A stretch of 32,833 nucleotides of DNA from CAYMPW01 sp964558505 (GTDB lineage: Archaea > Thermoplasmatota > Thermoplasmata > Methanomassiliicoccales > Methanomethylophilaceae), in NCBI GenBank assembly GCA_964558505.1, contig CAZLEI010000016.1:1-32833 (forward strand). Direction: 5' to 3'. The position numbers were made by a program, and so were the translations under genes. This document shows positions 15,337 through 23,945 of this stretch, one piece after another; position 1 is the first letter of the stretch; each line of letters opens with the position of its first letter. Below the pieces are notes generated by a model. That model did not search any database. It saw nothing but the letters and a program-made list of their open reading frames with translations, and had not been told where the DNA came from.

Positions 15337-16925
15337 GGCTTCCCAGCATTTCCCGATCAGGAGTTTCTCCTGGCGGACCCTCTCTTCACGGATCATCAGC
15401 ATCTCCATGGCTTCGGAGAGCTGCATGTCCGTGGACAGGGGCGATGTCCCGCCGTAGGAGTTCCTGCGCTCAACGCATCTGACCACCGGCAGGATGTCGA
15501 AGACATCCTCTGTGATGGCGGGGCTGAAACTCTGCAGCTCGTCCATGGAGAGTCCATCGAGCTGTTTTCCGGATTCTATGCAGTACCTTACCGCGGCACC
15601 TACTATGCCGTGAGCTTCGCGGAAGGGCACATCCTTGGTAACCAGATAATCCGCGAGGTCCGTGGCGTTGATGAAACCGGAAGTGGTCGCATCCAGCATG
15701 CGGTCGGTGTAGAAAACGGCCGTGGATATCACCTTGGACATGATCCTGACGCAGGATCCGACGGTGGCGAGCGACGACATGAGGGGGGCCTTGTCCTCTT
15801 GAAGGTCGCGGTTGTAGGTCAGCGGCAGGCCCTTGGTCATGACNNNNNNNNNNNNNNNNNNNNNNNNNNNNNNNNNNNNNNNNNNNNNNNNNNNNNNNNN
15901 NNNNNNNNNNNNNNNNNNNNNNNNNNNNNNNNNNNNNNNNNNNCCTTGTCCTCTTGAAGGTCGCGGTTGTAGGTCAGCGGCAGGCCCTTGGTCATGACCA
16001 GCATGGTGACCAGTCCGCCGATGACGCCCCCTGTTTTTCCGCGGACGAGCTCCGCGATATCGGGGTTCTTCTTCTGGGGCATGATCGACGAGCCTGTGGT
16101 GTACTTGTCGTCCATCTCGACGAATCCGAACTCGGGCGATGACCACATGACCAACTCCTCGCAGAGCGAGGACAGATGCACGGACGTCATCGAGGCACAG
16201 AACGAGAGCTCGGTGACGAAGTCGCGGTCGCTGACGGAATCCATGGAATTCTCGGTGGGCTTGGTGAATCCGAGGGCCTCGGCGGTCATCTTCCTGTTTA
16301 TGTGGTAAGTGGTCCCGGCGAGGGCCGCCGAGCCCAGCGGGCAGCGGTTCAGCCTCTCGAAGGCATCCATGAACCTGTCGGCATCGCGGTCCAGCCTGAA
16401 GACGTGCGCCATCATGTGCTGGGCCAGCGTAACCGGTTGGGCATGCTGCATGTGCGTGAACCCGGGCATGACGGTGTTGCCGTTCTCCTCGGCGACCTTC
16501 ATGAGGCTGGATATCAGGTCCCCGATGCCCTCGACCGTGTCGAGGACGGCGTCCCTGAGGTACATCCTGAAATCGGTGGCGACCTGGTCGTTGCGGCTCC
16601 TGCCGGTGTGGAGCTTCCCGCCTGCAGGGCCGATGGCCTCTGTGAGCCTGAATTCCACATTGGTATGGATGTCCTCGAGTTCGGGGTCGAGAGGGAACCT
16701 CTCATCCTCGATCTCGGAATCTATGGCCTTGAGGCCCTCTATTATGGCGTCCGCGTCATCCGCGGGGATGACATTGCATGCTTTCAGCATCCTTACGTGG
16801 GCCAGCGACCCCATCACGTCGTAGCGTGCAAGGGCCGAGTCCACATCCAGGGACGAGGTGAATGCCAGGGTCGAGTCGTCCATCCTGCCGGAGAACCTTC
16901 CCGACCAGAGGGCCTGCTGGGCCAT
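15325..16925 (-). CDS. argH: argininosuccinate lyase (interrupted by assembly gap)
   Basis: Splits argininosuccinate into arginine and fumarate, the last step of arginine synthesis. N-terminal WSGRFSGRMD, TGRSRNDQVATDFRMYLRD, GFTHMQHAQPVTLAQHMMAH, and the lyase signature GSSIMPQKKNPD are present. The coding region contains 100 N flanked by two identical 55-nt copies. Removing the N run and one copy (155 nt) leaves 1446 nt, exactly in frame, giving 481 residues with an uninterrupted GLPLTYNRDLQEDKAPL. The gene is therefore very probably intact in the organism. It starts 4 nt after argG on the same strand, so the two form an operon. Confidence 0.93.
15789..15843. repeat. 55-nt contig-end copy, left of gap
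   Basis: Identical to 15944-15998 and abutting the N run. It is the end of one contig, overlapping the next; not a biological repeat. Confidence 0.9.
15844..15943. other. 100-N assembly gap
   Basis: Exactly 100 N, the usual placeholder for a gap of unknown size, inside argH. The flanking sequences overlap by 55 nt, so the real gap length is best explained as minus 55 nt, that is, no missing sequence. Confidence 0.97.
15944..15998. repeat. 55-nt contig-end copy, right of gap
   Basis: Second copy of the 15789-15843 sequence, starting directly after the N run. Merging the two copies restores the argH reading frame. Confidence 0.9.
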
Positions 16926-16929
16926 GATA

Positions 16930-18156
16930 TCACTTCTTCTTGTGCGCTCTGGCTGTCGTCTCGTTGGGGAGTCCCCAGCAGTAGATGAAGCCCACGGCGG
17001 CCGTGTGGTCGAAGCTGTCGCCCTTGGCGTATGTGGAGAGTCCGGAATCGTACAGGGAGTACGGGGATTTCCTTCCGACGGTGACCGCGCTGCCCTTGTA
17101 GAGCTTCACGCGGGCCGTACCGGTGACGAACCTCTGGGATTCGGTGATGAACGCCTGCAGGGATTCGCGGAGGGTGCCGAACCAGAGACCGTTGTAGATC
17201 AGTTCGGAATACTTCTGCTCGATGCCCCTCTTGTACTCGATGAGGTCCTTCTGCATCGTGATGGCCTCCATGGACCTGTGGGCGGTCATGATGACCGTGG
17301 CCGCAGGGCATTCGTAGGTCTCCCTGCTCTTGATGCCGACAAGACGGTCCTCCACATGGTCGATGCGGCCGACGCCGTGCTTGCGGGCGATGGCATCTAT
17401 CGCGGCGATGAGGTCCACGCCTTTCATCTTCTTTCCGTTGAGGGCGACGGGAACGCCTCCCTCGAACTCGATCTCCACGTACTCGGGCTGGTCGGGCGCA
17501 TCCTGAGGTCTGACGGTCCAGTCCCATGCATCCTCTGGAGGCTCCACCCACGGGTCCTCGAGGATGCCGCATTCGCAGCTGCTCCCCCAGAGGTTCTCGT
17601 CCCTCGAGTAGGGGCTCTCCTTCTTGATCTTGATCTCGACGCCGTTCTTCTGGGCGTATTCTATCTCCTCTTCGCGGGTCATGACCCACTCCCTCATGGG
17701 GGCGATGATCTTCAGCTCAGGGTCCAGGGATATGATGCCGACGTCGAACCTGACCTGGTCGTTGCCCTTCGCTGTGCAGCCGTGGGCGATGTACTTGGCG
17801 CCCTCGCGCTTGGCGACATCGACGAGCGTCTTCACTATGAGTGGCCTGGCGATCGCGGTGCTGAGGGGGTAGATGTTCTGGTAGATGGCATTGGCCTGTA
17901 CGGAGGGCCAGATGTAGTTCTCGACGAAGTCGTCCTTGACATCGACGAAATCCGCTTTTATGGCGCCGTTCCTCAGGGCGCGGGCGACTATGTCATCGCT
18001 GCTGGGGGGCTGTCCGACGTTGATCGCGATGGCGATAACATCGAGGTTGTACTTGTCCTGGAGCCAGCGGATGGCCACGGATGTGTCGAGACCACCGGAG
18101 TATGCGAGAACTATCTTGTCCCTTGCGGAACCGGATTTGCTGTTGCTGCAAGCCAT
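16930..18156 (-). CDS. argG: argininosuccinate synthase
   Basis: Joins citrulline and aspartate, using ATP, to argininosuccinate. The 408-residue protein has the N-type ATP pyrophosphatase loop AYSGGLDTSVA, then HGCTAKGNDQVRFD, YSRDENLWGSSCECG, and the C-terminal GRKSPYSLYDSGLSTY. It is the first gene of an argG-argH pair and diverges from argC. A minus-strand TATA (GTTAATAAGC) lies about 33 nt upstream. Both argG and argH have GATATC immediately before their ATG. Confidence 0.96.
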   Translation of the reverse strand: MACSNSKSGSARDKIVLAYSGGLDTSVAIRWLQDKYNLDVIAIAINVGQPPSSDDIVARALRNGAIKADFVDVKDDFVENYIWPSVQANAIYQNIYPLSTAIARPLIVKTLVDVAKREGAKYIAHGCTAKGNDQVRFDVGIISLDPELKIIAPMREWVMTREEEIEYAQKNGVEIKIKKESPYSRDENLWGSSCECGILEDPWVEPPEDAWDWTVRPQDAPDQPEYVEIEFEGGVPVALNGKKMKGVDLIAAIDAIARKHGVGRIDHVEDRLVGIKSRETYECPAATVIMTAHRSMEAITMQKDLIEYKRGIEQKYSELIYNGLWFGTLRESLQAFITESQRFVTGTARVKLYKGSAVTVGRKSPYSLYDSGLSTYAKGDSFDHTAAVGFIYCWGLPNETTARAHKKK

Positions 18157-18183
18157 GATATCATCTGTGCGTACTTCTTAGGT

Positions 18184-18193
18184 GCTTATTAAC
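18184..18193 (-). promoter_or_regulatory. TATA box of argG
   Basis: The minus strand reads GTTAATAAGC about 33 nt upstream of the argG ATG, implying a leader of only a few nucleotides. The remaining stretch to the argC promoter (18194-18360) contains a weak hairpin at 18254-18274 and no gene. Confidence 0.4.
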
Positions 18194-18361
18194 CCTTTTC
18201 GGGATACTGTGCGCAATCGGACAACAAACAGGGCCCGATGTGATATGATGGACAATCCGCACTTCGGCGGGATTCCCCGGGACCGACGTCATTGAAGGTC
18301 AGAACACAACCTGTCGCCCAGGAGCCAAATTCGTTACTATGTTAACGCGTCCGACAACTCG

Positions 18362-18377
18362 TGTTCCATATGGAACA
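18362..18377 (+). promoter_or_regulatory. 16-bp palindrome, candidate arginine operator
   Basis: TGTTCCATATGGAACA is a perfect palindrome lying 5 nt upstream of the probable argC TATA box, in the divergent argG/argC control region. Its size and place suit a dimeric regulator acting at the promoter. Two further short palindromes follow nearer the start: ATTGCAAT (18404-18411) and TCCAAT-T-ATTGGA (18412-18424). Confidence 0.5.
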
Positions 18378-18382
18378 ATACC

Positions 18383-18390
18383 TTTTTAAT
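18383..18390 (+). promoter_or_regulatory. TATA box of argCJBD
   Basis: TTTTTAAT predicts a transcript start near 18412, within the short palindromes, and a leader of about 28 nt with AGGAG at 18426-18430 before ATG 18441. Confidence 0.45.
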
Positions 18391-18440
18391 GCTCATTGCC
18401 ATGATTGCAATTCCAATTATTGGACAGGAGAAATGCACAG

Positions 18441-19457
18441 ATGTACAAGATCGGAATAATCGGAGGCACGGGATACACCGGCGGAGAGCTGGCCCGTCTG
18501 CTTTGCACCCATCCCGGTGTGGAGATCGCCGCCATGACATCCCGCCAGAACGCGGGCAAGGCAGTGAGCGACATCCACACCTTCCTCAAAGGGTACGCGG
18601 ACATCCCATTCACGGAGAAGATATCCGATACGTCCGATCTCGATCTCGTCTTCGTGGCGACCCCTCACGGCGTGGCCATGAACGAGGTGCCCGTCCTGTT
18701 GGGGGCAGGCGTGAAGGCGATCGACCTCTCCGGAGATTACCGTCTGCACGATGTCTCCGCCTACACCAAATGGTACGGTCACGAGCACACGGACACCGAA
18801 CATCTGAAGGATGCGGTCTACGGACTCCCGGAGCTGTTCCGCGACGATCTGAAGGGAGCAGACCTCGTGGCCAACCCGGGGTGCTACGCCACCGCATGCA
18901 TATTGGCGGCCGCGCCCATGGTGAAGGCAGGGCTTGTCGACAGCGATATCATATTCGACGCGAAAAGCGGTACCTCGGGCGCGGGGATGGTCCCGTCGCC
19001 CCGTACGCACCATGCTTTCTGCGGCGAGAGCATAATCCCGTACAGCGTGGGCACGCACCGCCACACGCCTGAGATAGAGATGGCATTGGACGCCTGCTCC
19101 GGCGGGAAGTCCGAGGTGCTGTTCACGCCGCACCTCCTGCCCATCGTCCGCGGGATCCTGTCCACATGTTACATGAATCTTAAGAAGGGCATGTCCGCCG
19201 AAGATGTGTCCGCGGTCTACGAGGAACAGTACGGCGGCGAACCGTTCGTTCATTATGTCGAAGAGCCCTCGATACGCGCAGTGGTCGCATCGAATCACGC
19301 GCAGGTCGGGAGCAAAGTCATCGGGAACAAGGTCGTGGCCTTCGGAGCCATAGACAATCTCGTCAAAGGTGCGTCCGGGCAGGCGGTTCAGTGCATGAAC
19401 CTGATGCTCGGGCTGGAAGAGACTGCCGGGCTGGACTGGCCCGGACTGGGGGTATGA
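18441..19457 (+). CDS. argC: N-acetyl-gamma-glutamyl-phosphate reductase
   Basis: NADPH-dependent reduction of acetylglutamyl phosphate to the semialdehyde. The 338-residue protein opens with the dinucleotide fold GIIGGTGYTGGELARLL and carries the catalytic cysteine in ANPGCYATACIL, then FDAKSGTSGAG and THRHTPEIE. ATG 18441 has AGGAG 10 nt upstream; ATG 18433 is out of frame. ArgC relatives with LysW act in lysine synthesis, but no lysW is present and argJ follows, so arginine is the likely pathway. The stop overlaps the argJ start by 4 nt. Confidence 0.95.
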   Translation: MYKIGIIGGTGYTGGELARLLCTHPGVEIAAMTSRQNAGKAVSDIHTFLKGYADIPFTEKISDTSDLDLVFVATPHGVAMNEVPVLLGAGVKAIDLSGDYRLHDVSAYTKWYGHEHTDTEHLKDAVYGLPELFRDDLKGADLVANPGCYATACILAAAPMVKAGLVDSDIIFDAKSGTSGAGMVPSPRTHHAFCGESIIPYSVGTHRHTPEIEMALDACSGGKSEVLFTPHLLPIVRGILSTCYMNLKKGMSAEDVSAVYEEQYGGEPFVHYVEEPSIRAVVASNHAQVGSKVIGNKVVAFGAIDNLVKGASGQAVQCMNLMLGLEETAGLDWPGLGV

Positions 19458-20686
19458 AAATGGTAGAGATTATTGAAGGGGGTATAACGACCCCGCAGGG
19501 ATTCAAGGCGGCCGGCGTCCACAGCGGCGTCAAATACCGCGCGCTTGATCTCGGGATGCTGTATTCGGAAGTGCCTGCCAGCGCTTTCGTCGGGTACACG
19601 AGCAACGCGGTCAAGGCCGCGCCTGTCCAAGTGATGATGAAGGAGAACTCTCCCGTGCTGTCCGCAGTAGTGGTGAACAGCGGGAACGCCAACGCACTCA
19701 CCGGGCGCCGCGGCATAGAGGATGCGATGTCGATGAAGCAATCCGTGGCGGCCGAGCTGAATCTCGACCCGAAGGAAGTGGGCGTTATGTCCACCGGCCT
19801 CATCGGACGTTTCATGGACATGCACAAGATCCGCTACGGCATCTCCAAGGCCGCACGCGAACTGGAGACCGGCCGCGAGGCCGACGATCTCCTCGCCGAG
19901 GCCATAATGACCACGGACACGATCAAGAAGGAGTGCGCTGTGCGCACCCGTCTGAGCGACGGCACCCTCGTGTATATCGGAGCGATATCGAAGGGGAGCG
20001 GCATGATCTCCCCCCACCTGCGCGTCCTGCACGGGACCACACTGTCCCTGGTCACGACCGATGCCAAGCTCTCGCCCGCATTCGGGGCGAAATGGCAGGG
20101 GATACTGGATGACAGCATGAACATGGTGTCCGTCGACGGGGACCAGTCCACCAATGACACCTGCATCCTCCTCGCCAACGGGAAGGCCAACGGAAACTGC
20201 GCCGACGAGGACCCCAAATTCTACGAGGCGCTCAAGATAGTCATGACCAAGATCGCACGCACCATCGCCATGGACGGCGAGGGCGCGACCAAGCTCATCG
20301 AGGTGCAGATCACCGGGGCGAAGACGAAAGAGGATGCCCGCAAGGCGGCCAAGACGATCATCGATTCACCGCTGGTAAAATCGGCCATATTCGGATCCGA
20401 CCCCAACTACGGACGTATCATGATGGCGCTCGGTAACAGCGGATGCGAGTTCAACCTCGAGGATGTACGCCTGACCATCAAGGGCGGGGACATGGAGGTC
20501 CCTATACTGGATGCGGGCGCGCCGGTGTTCCAGGAGGAACGCTCCGTGGAAGTGGTCCGCATGGCGATGGACAACAAGGAGGTCACAATACTGGTGGATC
20601 TCGCCATCGGCAACGAGACCGCCACGGCATGGGGATGCGACCTGACATATGATTACGTCCGCATAAACGCGGAATACGCCACATGA
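19454..20686 (+). CDS. argJ: glutamate N-acetyltransferase ArgJ, unusual self-cleavage site
   Basis: Transfers the acetyl group from acetylornithine to glutamate, recycling it; some members also use acetyl-CoA. The 410-residue precursor normally cleaves itself before a conserved threonine. KGSGMI (180-185) and VTTDA (200-204) flank the site, and family members usually read PNM-A-T-M-L between them. Here it reads PHL, then RVLH, then G-T-T-L: the nucleophile T195 is kept, the preceding residue is Gly, and four residues are inserted. Other motifs are normal: NSGNANALTG, IMTTDT, GDQSTNDT, FGSDPNYGRI. It is translationally coupled to argC (ATGA overlap). Confidence 0.92.
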   Translation: MKMVEIIEGGITTPQGFKAAGVHSGVKYRALDLGMLYSEVPASAFVGYTSNAVKAAPVQVMMKENSPVLSAVVVNSGNANALTGRRGIEDAMSMKQSVAAELNLDPKEVGVMSTGLIGRFMDMHKIRYGISKAARELETGREADDLLAEAIMTTDTIKKECAVRTRLSDGTLVYIGAISKGSGMISPHLRVLHGTTLSLVTTDAKLSPAFGAKWQGILDDSMNMVSVDGDQSTNDTCILLANGKANGNCADEDPKFYEALKIVMTKIARTIAMDGEGATKLIEVQITGAKTKEDARKAAKTIIDSPLVKSAIFGSDPNYGRIMMALGNSGCEFNLEDVRLTIKGGDMEVPILDAGAPVFQEERSVEVVRMAMDNKEVTILVDLAIGNETATAWGCDLTYDYVRINAEYAT

Positions 20687-20695
20687 GGGTTGGGG

Positions 20696-21511
20696 ATGGA
20701 CGACGTCTATCTTCTGAAGTTCGGCGGTAACGCCATACGCGGCCACGACGACCTCATGCGCCTGTCCGGGGAGATAGCCCAGCTGATCCGCGACGGCGCG
20801 AAGATCGTGCTGGTCCACGGCGGGGGCCCCGAGATCTCCGCCGAGATGGAGAAGCGCGGCATGACCCCCAGGAAAGTGGCCGGTCTAAGGATAACGGACG
20901 CGGAAGGTCTGGAGGTCGCCACCGAAGTGCTCCGCGGCCTCAACGGCGATGTCGTCGGATGTCTAGAAGAGTGCGGGGTGAAGGCCCTGGGCATGCCCGG
21001 GTACTTCGTGACCGAGTGCGTCCGTAAACCTCCGGTCAAAGCTGTCGAGGACGGCACTGAGATCCTGGTGGACCTCGGATTGGTGGGGGAAGTGTCGGGA
21101 GTGGACGTTCAAACCGTCGAGGACCTGCTAGCCGAAGGGATAACGCCCGTCGTGTACCCGATAGGTGCGATGGCCGACGGCAGCCACCTCAATGTAAACG
21201 CCGACACAATGGCCTCCGGCTTGGCTGCCGGCATCAAATGCAAAGAGATGATAACGATAACCGATGTCCCCGGGATACTGCTGGACATAAACGACCCCGC
21301 GTCGAAGGTCGATTGCATATCGCTCCCGGAGGTGGACAGGCTGATCGCTGACGGGACGATATCCGGCGGGATGATCCCCAAAGTTGAAGCATGCCGTGCG
21401 GCGCTCCTGTCGGGCGTGGCGGCGGTGCGCATGGTGAACGGGAAGGACCCCCGGTCGATAGTGTCCGACGTGATGCAGAACAAGCCTCACGGCACAGTCA
21501 TAGTGAAGTGA
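20696..21511 (+). CDS. argB: acetylglutamate kinase
   Basis: Phosphorylates N-acetylglutamate, the second step of the acetylated arginine route. The 271-residue amino-acid-kinase fold shows LLKFGGNAIRG, VLVHGGGPEIS, NVNADTMASGLAAGI, and ITDVPGILLD, and ends SGGMIPKVEA plus GTVIV. ATG 20696 was preferred over TTG 20690; a weak AGGG lies just upstream. It follows argJ by 9 nt and precedes argD by 4 nt. The short N-terminus lacks the extra helix of arginine-inhibited forms, so feedback inhibition may be absent, which is inference. Confidence 0.95.
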   Translation: MDDVYLLKFGGNAIRGHDDLMRLSGEIAQLIRDGAKIVLVHGGGPEISAEMEKRGMTPRKVAGLRITDAEGLEVATEVLRGLNGDVVGCLEECGVKALGMPGYFVTECVRKPPVKAVEDGTEILVDLGLVGEVSGVDVQTVEDLLAEGITPVVYPIGAMADGSHLNVNADTMASGLAAGIKCKEMITITDVPGILLDINDPASKVDCISLPEVDRLIADGTISGGMIPKVEACRAALLSGVAAVRMVNGKDPRSIVSDVMQNKPHGTVIVK

Positions 21512-21515
21512 TAGT

Positions 21516-22685
21516 ATGAAATTCGAAGAGATAAAGGAGAAGAGCTCCGAGTACCTGTTCCAGAACTACGGGCGCATGGACCTCTCCTTCACACATGGGA
21601 AAGGAGCGTACCTGTACGACACCGAGGGGAAGGAGTACCTGGACCTCGTGGCCGGGATAGCAGTGAACTCCATCGGCTACTCCCACCCTCAGTGGGTGGC
21701 CGCGATGCAGGAGCAGGTCTCCAAGATGGTGCACGTGTCCAACCTCTACTACATCGAGGAACAGGCGGTGCTGGCGGAGAAACTGGCCTCCATCACGCCC
21801 AAGGGCCTGGACCGCACGCTGTTCGTGAACAGCGGAGCGGAGGCGAACGAGGGCGCGCTCAAGGTCGCCGTCCGCAAGACCGGGCGCAAGCACGTCGTGT
21901 CCGCTTACAACTCGTTCCACGGACGCACAGCAGCCTCGCTCGGGGCGACAGGGCAGACGAAATACCAGGATTCGTTCCAGCCTCTGATAAGCGAAGCGTT
22001 CTCTTATTTCGATTACAACGACCTGGAATCTCTGAAGTCAGCGGTGACCAAGGATACTGCGGTCGTCATGCTCGAGCCGATCCAGGGAGAGGGAGGCGTC
22101 GTTCCTGCGACCGAGGAGTTCTTCAAAGGGGTCCGCGATGTCTGCGACGATACCGGGGCGCTCATGTCCGTGGACGAGGTCCAGACTGGCATGGGACGCA
22201 CCGGGGAGTGGTTCGGTTGCGACCTTTTCGGCGTGGTGCCCGATATAATCACCATGGCGAAGGCCCTCGGCGGAGGCACCCCGCTGGGCGCCGTGACCAC
22301 CACGGACGACATCGCGTCGGTGATGGTCCCCGGCACTCACGGAACGACGTTCGGAGGGAATCCCCTCGTCTGCACGTCCGGCAGCGCCGTGATCGACATC
22401 ATGAAGAAGGAGCACCTGGTGGAGAACTCCGCCAAGCTCGGTGCCGAATGGAAGAAGGACATCATCAACCTGGGAAGCCCGAAGATCAAGGCAGTGCGCG
22501 GCCACGGGCTGATGATAGGCATCGAGATGTCTCCCGAGGATGCGAAAGGGTTCCAGAAGCATTGCTTCGGCAAAGGCGTGCTCGTCAACGTCTGCCACGG
22601 CAACACGGTGCGTCTGATACCGCCGCTCGTCGTGGGCAAGGCGGAGAAGGACCGTTTCATGGATCTTCTCGGAGGATACCTTTGA
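21516..22685 (+). CDS. argD: acetylornithine aminotransferase
   Basis: PLP-dependent transamination of acetylglutamate semialdehyde to acetylornithine. The 389-residue class-III aminotransferase has GAYLYDTEGKEYLDLVAGIAVN, FVNSGAEANEGALK (phosphate binding), FHGRT, EPIQGEGG, SVDEVQTGMGRTG, and the PLP lysine in TMAKALGGGTPLGA. It is the last gene of argCJBD. On the opposite strand a universal stress protein frame runs through its last 648 nt. LysJ-type activity on lysine intermediates cannot be ruled out by sequence. Confidence 0.95.
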   Translation: MKFEEIKEKSSEYLFQNYGRMDLSFTHGKGAYLYDTEGKEYLDLVAGIAVNSIGYSHPQWVAAMQEQVSKMVHVSNLYYIEEQAVLAEKLASITPKGLDRTLFVNSGAEANEGALKVAVRKTGRKHVVSAYNSFHGRTAASLGATGQTKYQDSFQPLISEAFSYFDYNDLESLKSAVTKDTAVVMLEPIQGEGGVVPATEEFFKGVRDVCDDTGALMSVDEVQTGMGRTGEWFGCDLFGVVPDIITMAKALGGGTPLGAVTTTDDIASVMVPGTHGTTFGGNPLVCTSGSAVIDIMKKEHLVENSAKLGAEWKKDIINLGSPKIKAVRGHGLMIGIEMSPEDAKGFQKHCFGKGVLVNVCHGNTVRLIPPLVVGKAEKDRFMDLLGGYL

Positions 22686-23108
22686 ACCGGTCCCGGCCCC
22701 CTCCGGGGGGTCGGGAAAACCACATTGCACTACGATCACGGTGCATCCGGCATTCTTGACGACGCATTCCGAAACGCTTCCGAGTCTGAACCCGTCGATC
22801 AGGCTCTTGTTAGAGCGTCCCACCACCAAGGTGCCGACGTCCATCTTCTCTGCAGTCTCCAATATCATCTGGCAGGCCTTGCCGACCTCGATGATGATGT
22901 CCGCCGTCACTCCTGCCGCCTCTGCCTTGGCCTTGGCGGATTCAAGATACTCGTCCACTCTGTGCGTCTCGGCGTCGAGGTCCTCGGTCGCATCGGCCAT
23001 CACGGAGAGTATATGCAGTTTTCCGCCGAACGCCTTTGCCATGGATATCGAATAATCCAAAGCATTTCCGGTGTAATCGGTTCCGTCATATGCGAGAAGT
23101 ATGTTCAT
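22038..23108 (-). CDS. universal stress protein with long read-through tail
   Basis: The first 128 residues are a complete UspA domain: MNILLAYDGTDYTGNAL, helices and strands in order, then VGRSN, FRLGSVSECVVKNAGCTVIVV, the usual family end. The ATP-loop pattern is GRSN rather than GxxG, so nucleotide binding is uncertain. Instead of stopping there the frame stays open for a further 228 codons, of which 215 lie antisense to argD; that tail is rich in H, D and R and looks like a shadow translation. The real product may be the domain alone, with a base error or a lost stop near 22720. ATG 23108 follows the family start. Confidence 0.7.
   Translation of the reverse strand: MNILLAYDGTDYTGNALDYSISMAKAFGGKLHILSVMADATEDLDAETHRVDEYLESAKAKAEAAGVTADIIIEVGKACQMILETAEKMDVGTLVVGRSNKSLIDGFRLGSVSECVVKNAGCTVIVVQCGFPDPPEGAGTGSKVSSEKIHETVLLRLAHDERRYQTHRVAVADVDEHAFAEAMLLEPFRILGRHLDAYHQPVAAHCLDLRASQVDDVLLPFGTELGGVLHQVLLLHDVDHGAAGRADEGIPSERRSVSAGDHHRRDVVRGGHGAQRGASAEGLRHGDYIGHHAEKVATEPLPGASHASLDLVHGHERPGIVADIADPFEELLGRRNDASLSLDRLEHDDRSILGHR
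22692..22715. other. GC-rich hairpin at argD 3' end
   Basis: CCCGG-CCCCC (22692-22701) pairs with GGGGG-TCGGG (22706-22715) around TCCG, with one G-U pair. It follows the argD stop by 6 nt. No T run follows on either strand (AAAACC on +, ACCGGTTC on -), so it is not a typical archaeal terminator. The usp frame also crosses it. Confidence 0.5.
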
Positions 23109-23251
23109 GATCGCCGACTCGCCATGCGCATTTATAAATCAGGTGCGGAAATCATAAAGAAATCATAAGACACCGCTGTCTGATATGTTTCGTAATCTTT
23201 GAATTATGTCCATAATAGAACATATATACACCTTAAGCACTTCCAATCGTC

Positions 23252-23935
23252 ATGTCAAAAGGCCTGTCCAAGGAGAGTCTTGCCGAAAAGACCAGGATAT
23301 ACATCGATGCTCACCCCAGTGTGAAAGATTGTGTGGCAAAAGGTCTCATAAACTACTCTTCTCTGGCGCGCACGATCATGAAGGATCTGGATCTGGAGAA
23401 CGAAGAAGCAGTGATGATCGCATGCCGCCGTTACGCGGGGAAACTCAACATAACCACAGATCACGAGCTCAGCATCCTGAACATCCTCAAGGACAGCAGG
23501 CTGGAGATGAGGACGAAGACTTGCATCGTCACGGCCAAGAACGACTGGACGGTCCTTCACAAGATGGACAATCTGTTCAAGGACCTCTGGAACGAGAATT
23601 CGATAATGCAGGTCGTACAGTCCGCCAGCGCGGTGACCATCATCGCGGACCGGATGCTCAAGGACCGCATCATGGACACCGTCGGCAGATTCAACATAAT
23701 CAAGGTCAGGGAGAATCTCGTGGAGATCGCCGTCAAGAGCCCCGAGAAGATAGTGGACACGAGCGGTGTGATCGCATACCTGATAACCAACCTGTCCGAT
23801 GCTGGCATCAACATCGAGGAGACGGTCAGCTGTCACACCGATACGATATTCATCGTCGGCGAGGATGACATGATCGATGCGTACTCTGTGCTCACCAAGT
23901 GCATCCAGAGCGCCGAATCCACGGTCAAGAACTGA
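23252..23935 (+). CDS. ACT-domain-like regulatory protein
   Basis: Has 227 residues and is soluble. The first part (about 1-75) is helical, with LINYSSLARTIMKDL and EEAVMIACRRY resembling a small DNA-binding or dimerisation unit. The remainder reads as two ACT-like beta-alpha-beta units, one around DWTVLHKMDNLFKDL (about 97-145) and one around SGVIAYLITNLSDAGINIEETVSCHTDTIFIV (about 170-210). ACT domains bind amino acids, so a sensor or regulator role is plausible near the arginine genes but not shown. ATATATAC (23222-23229) is a TATA box about 26 nt before ATG 23252. Confidence 0.7.
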   Translation: MSKGLSKESLAEKTRIYIDAHPSVKDCVAKGLINYSSLARTIMKDLDLENEEAVMIACRRYAGKLNITTDHELSILNILKDSRLEMRTKTCIVTAKNDWTVLHKMDNLFKDLWNENSIMQVVQSASAVTIIADRMLKDRIMDTVGRFNIIKVRENLVEIAVKSPEKIVDTSGVIAYLITNLSDAGINIEETVSCHTDTIFIVGEDDMIDAYSVLTKCIQSAESTVKN

Positions 23936-23945
23936 TTTTCAAACT

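Noticed and set aside
15789..15998. Direct repeat inside argH
   Set aside because: The copies exactly abut the N run and their merger restores the gene, so this is an assembly artefact.
18441..22685. LysW-dependent lysine cluster instead of arginine
   Set aside because: No LysW-like acidic carrier is present, ArgJ uses acetyl groups, and argGH is adjacent.
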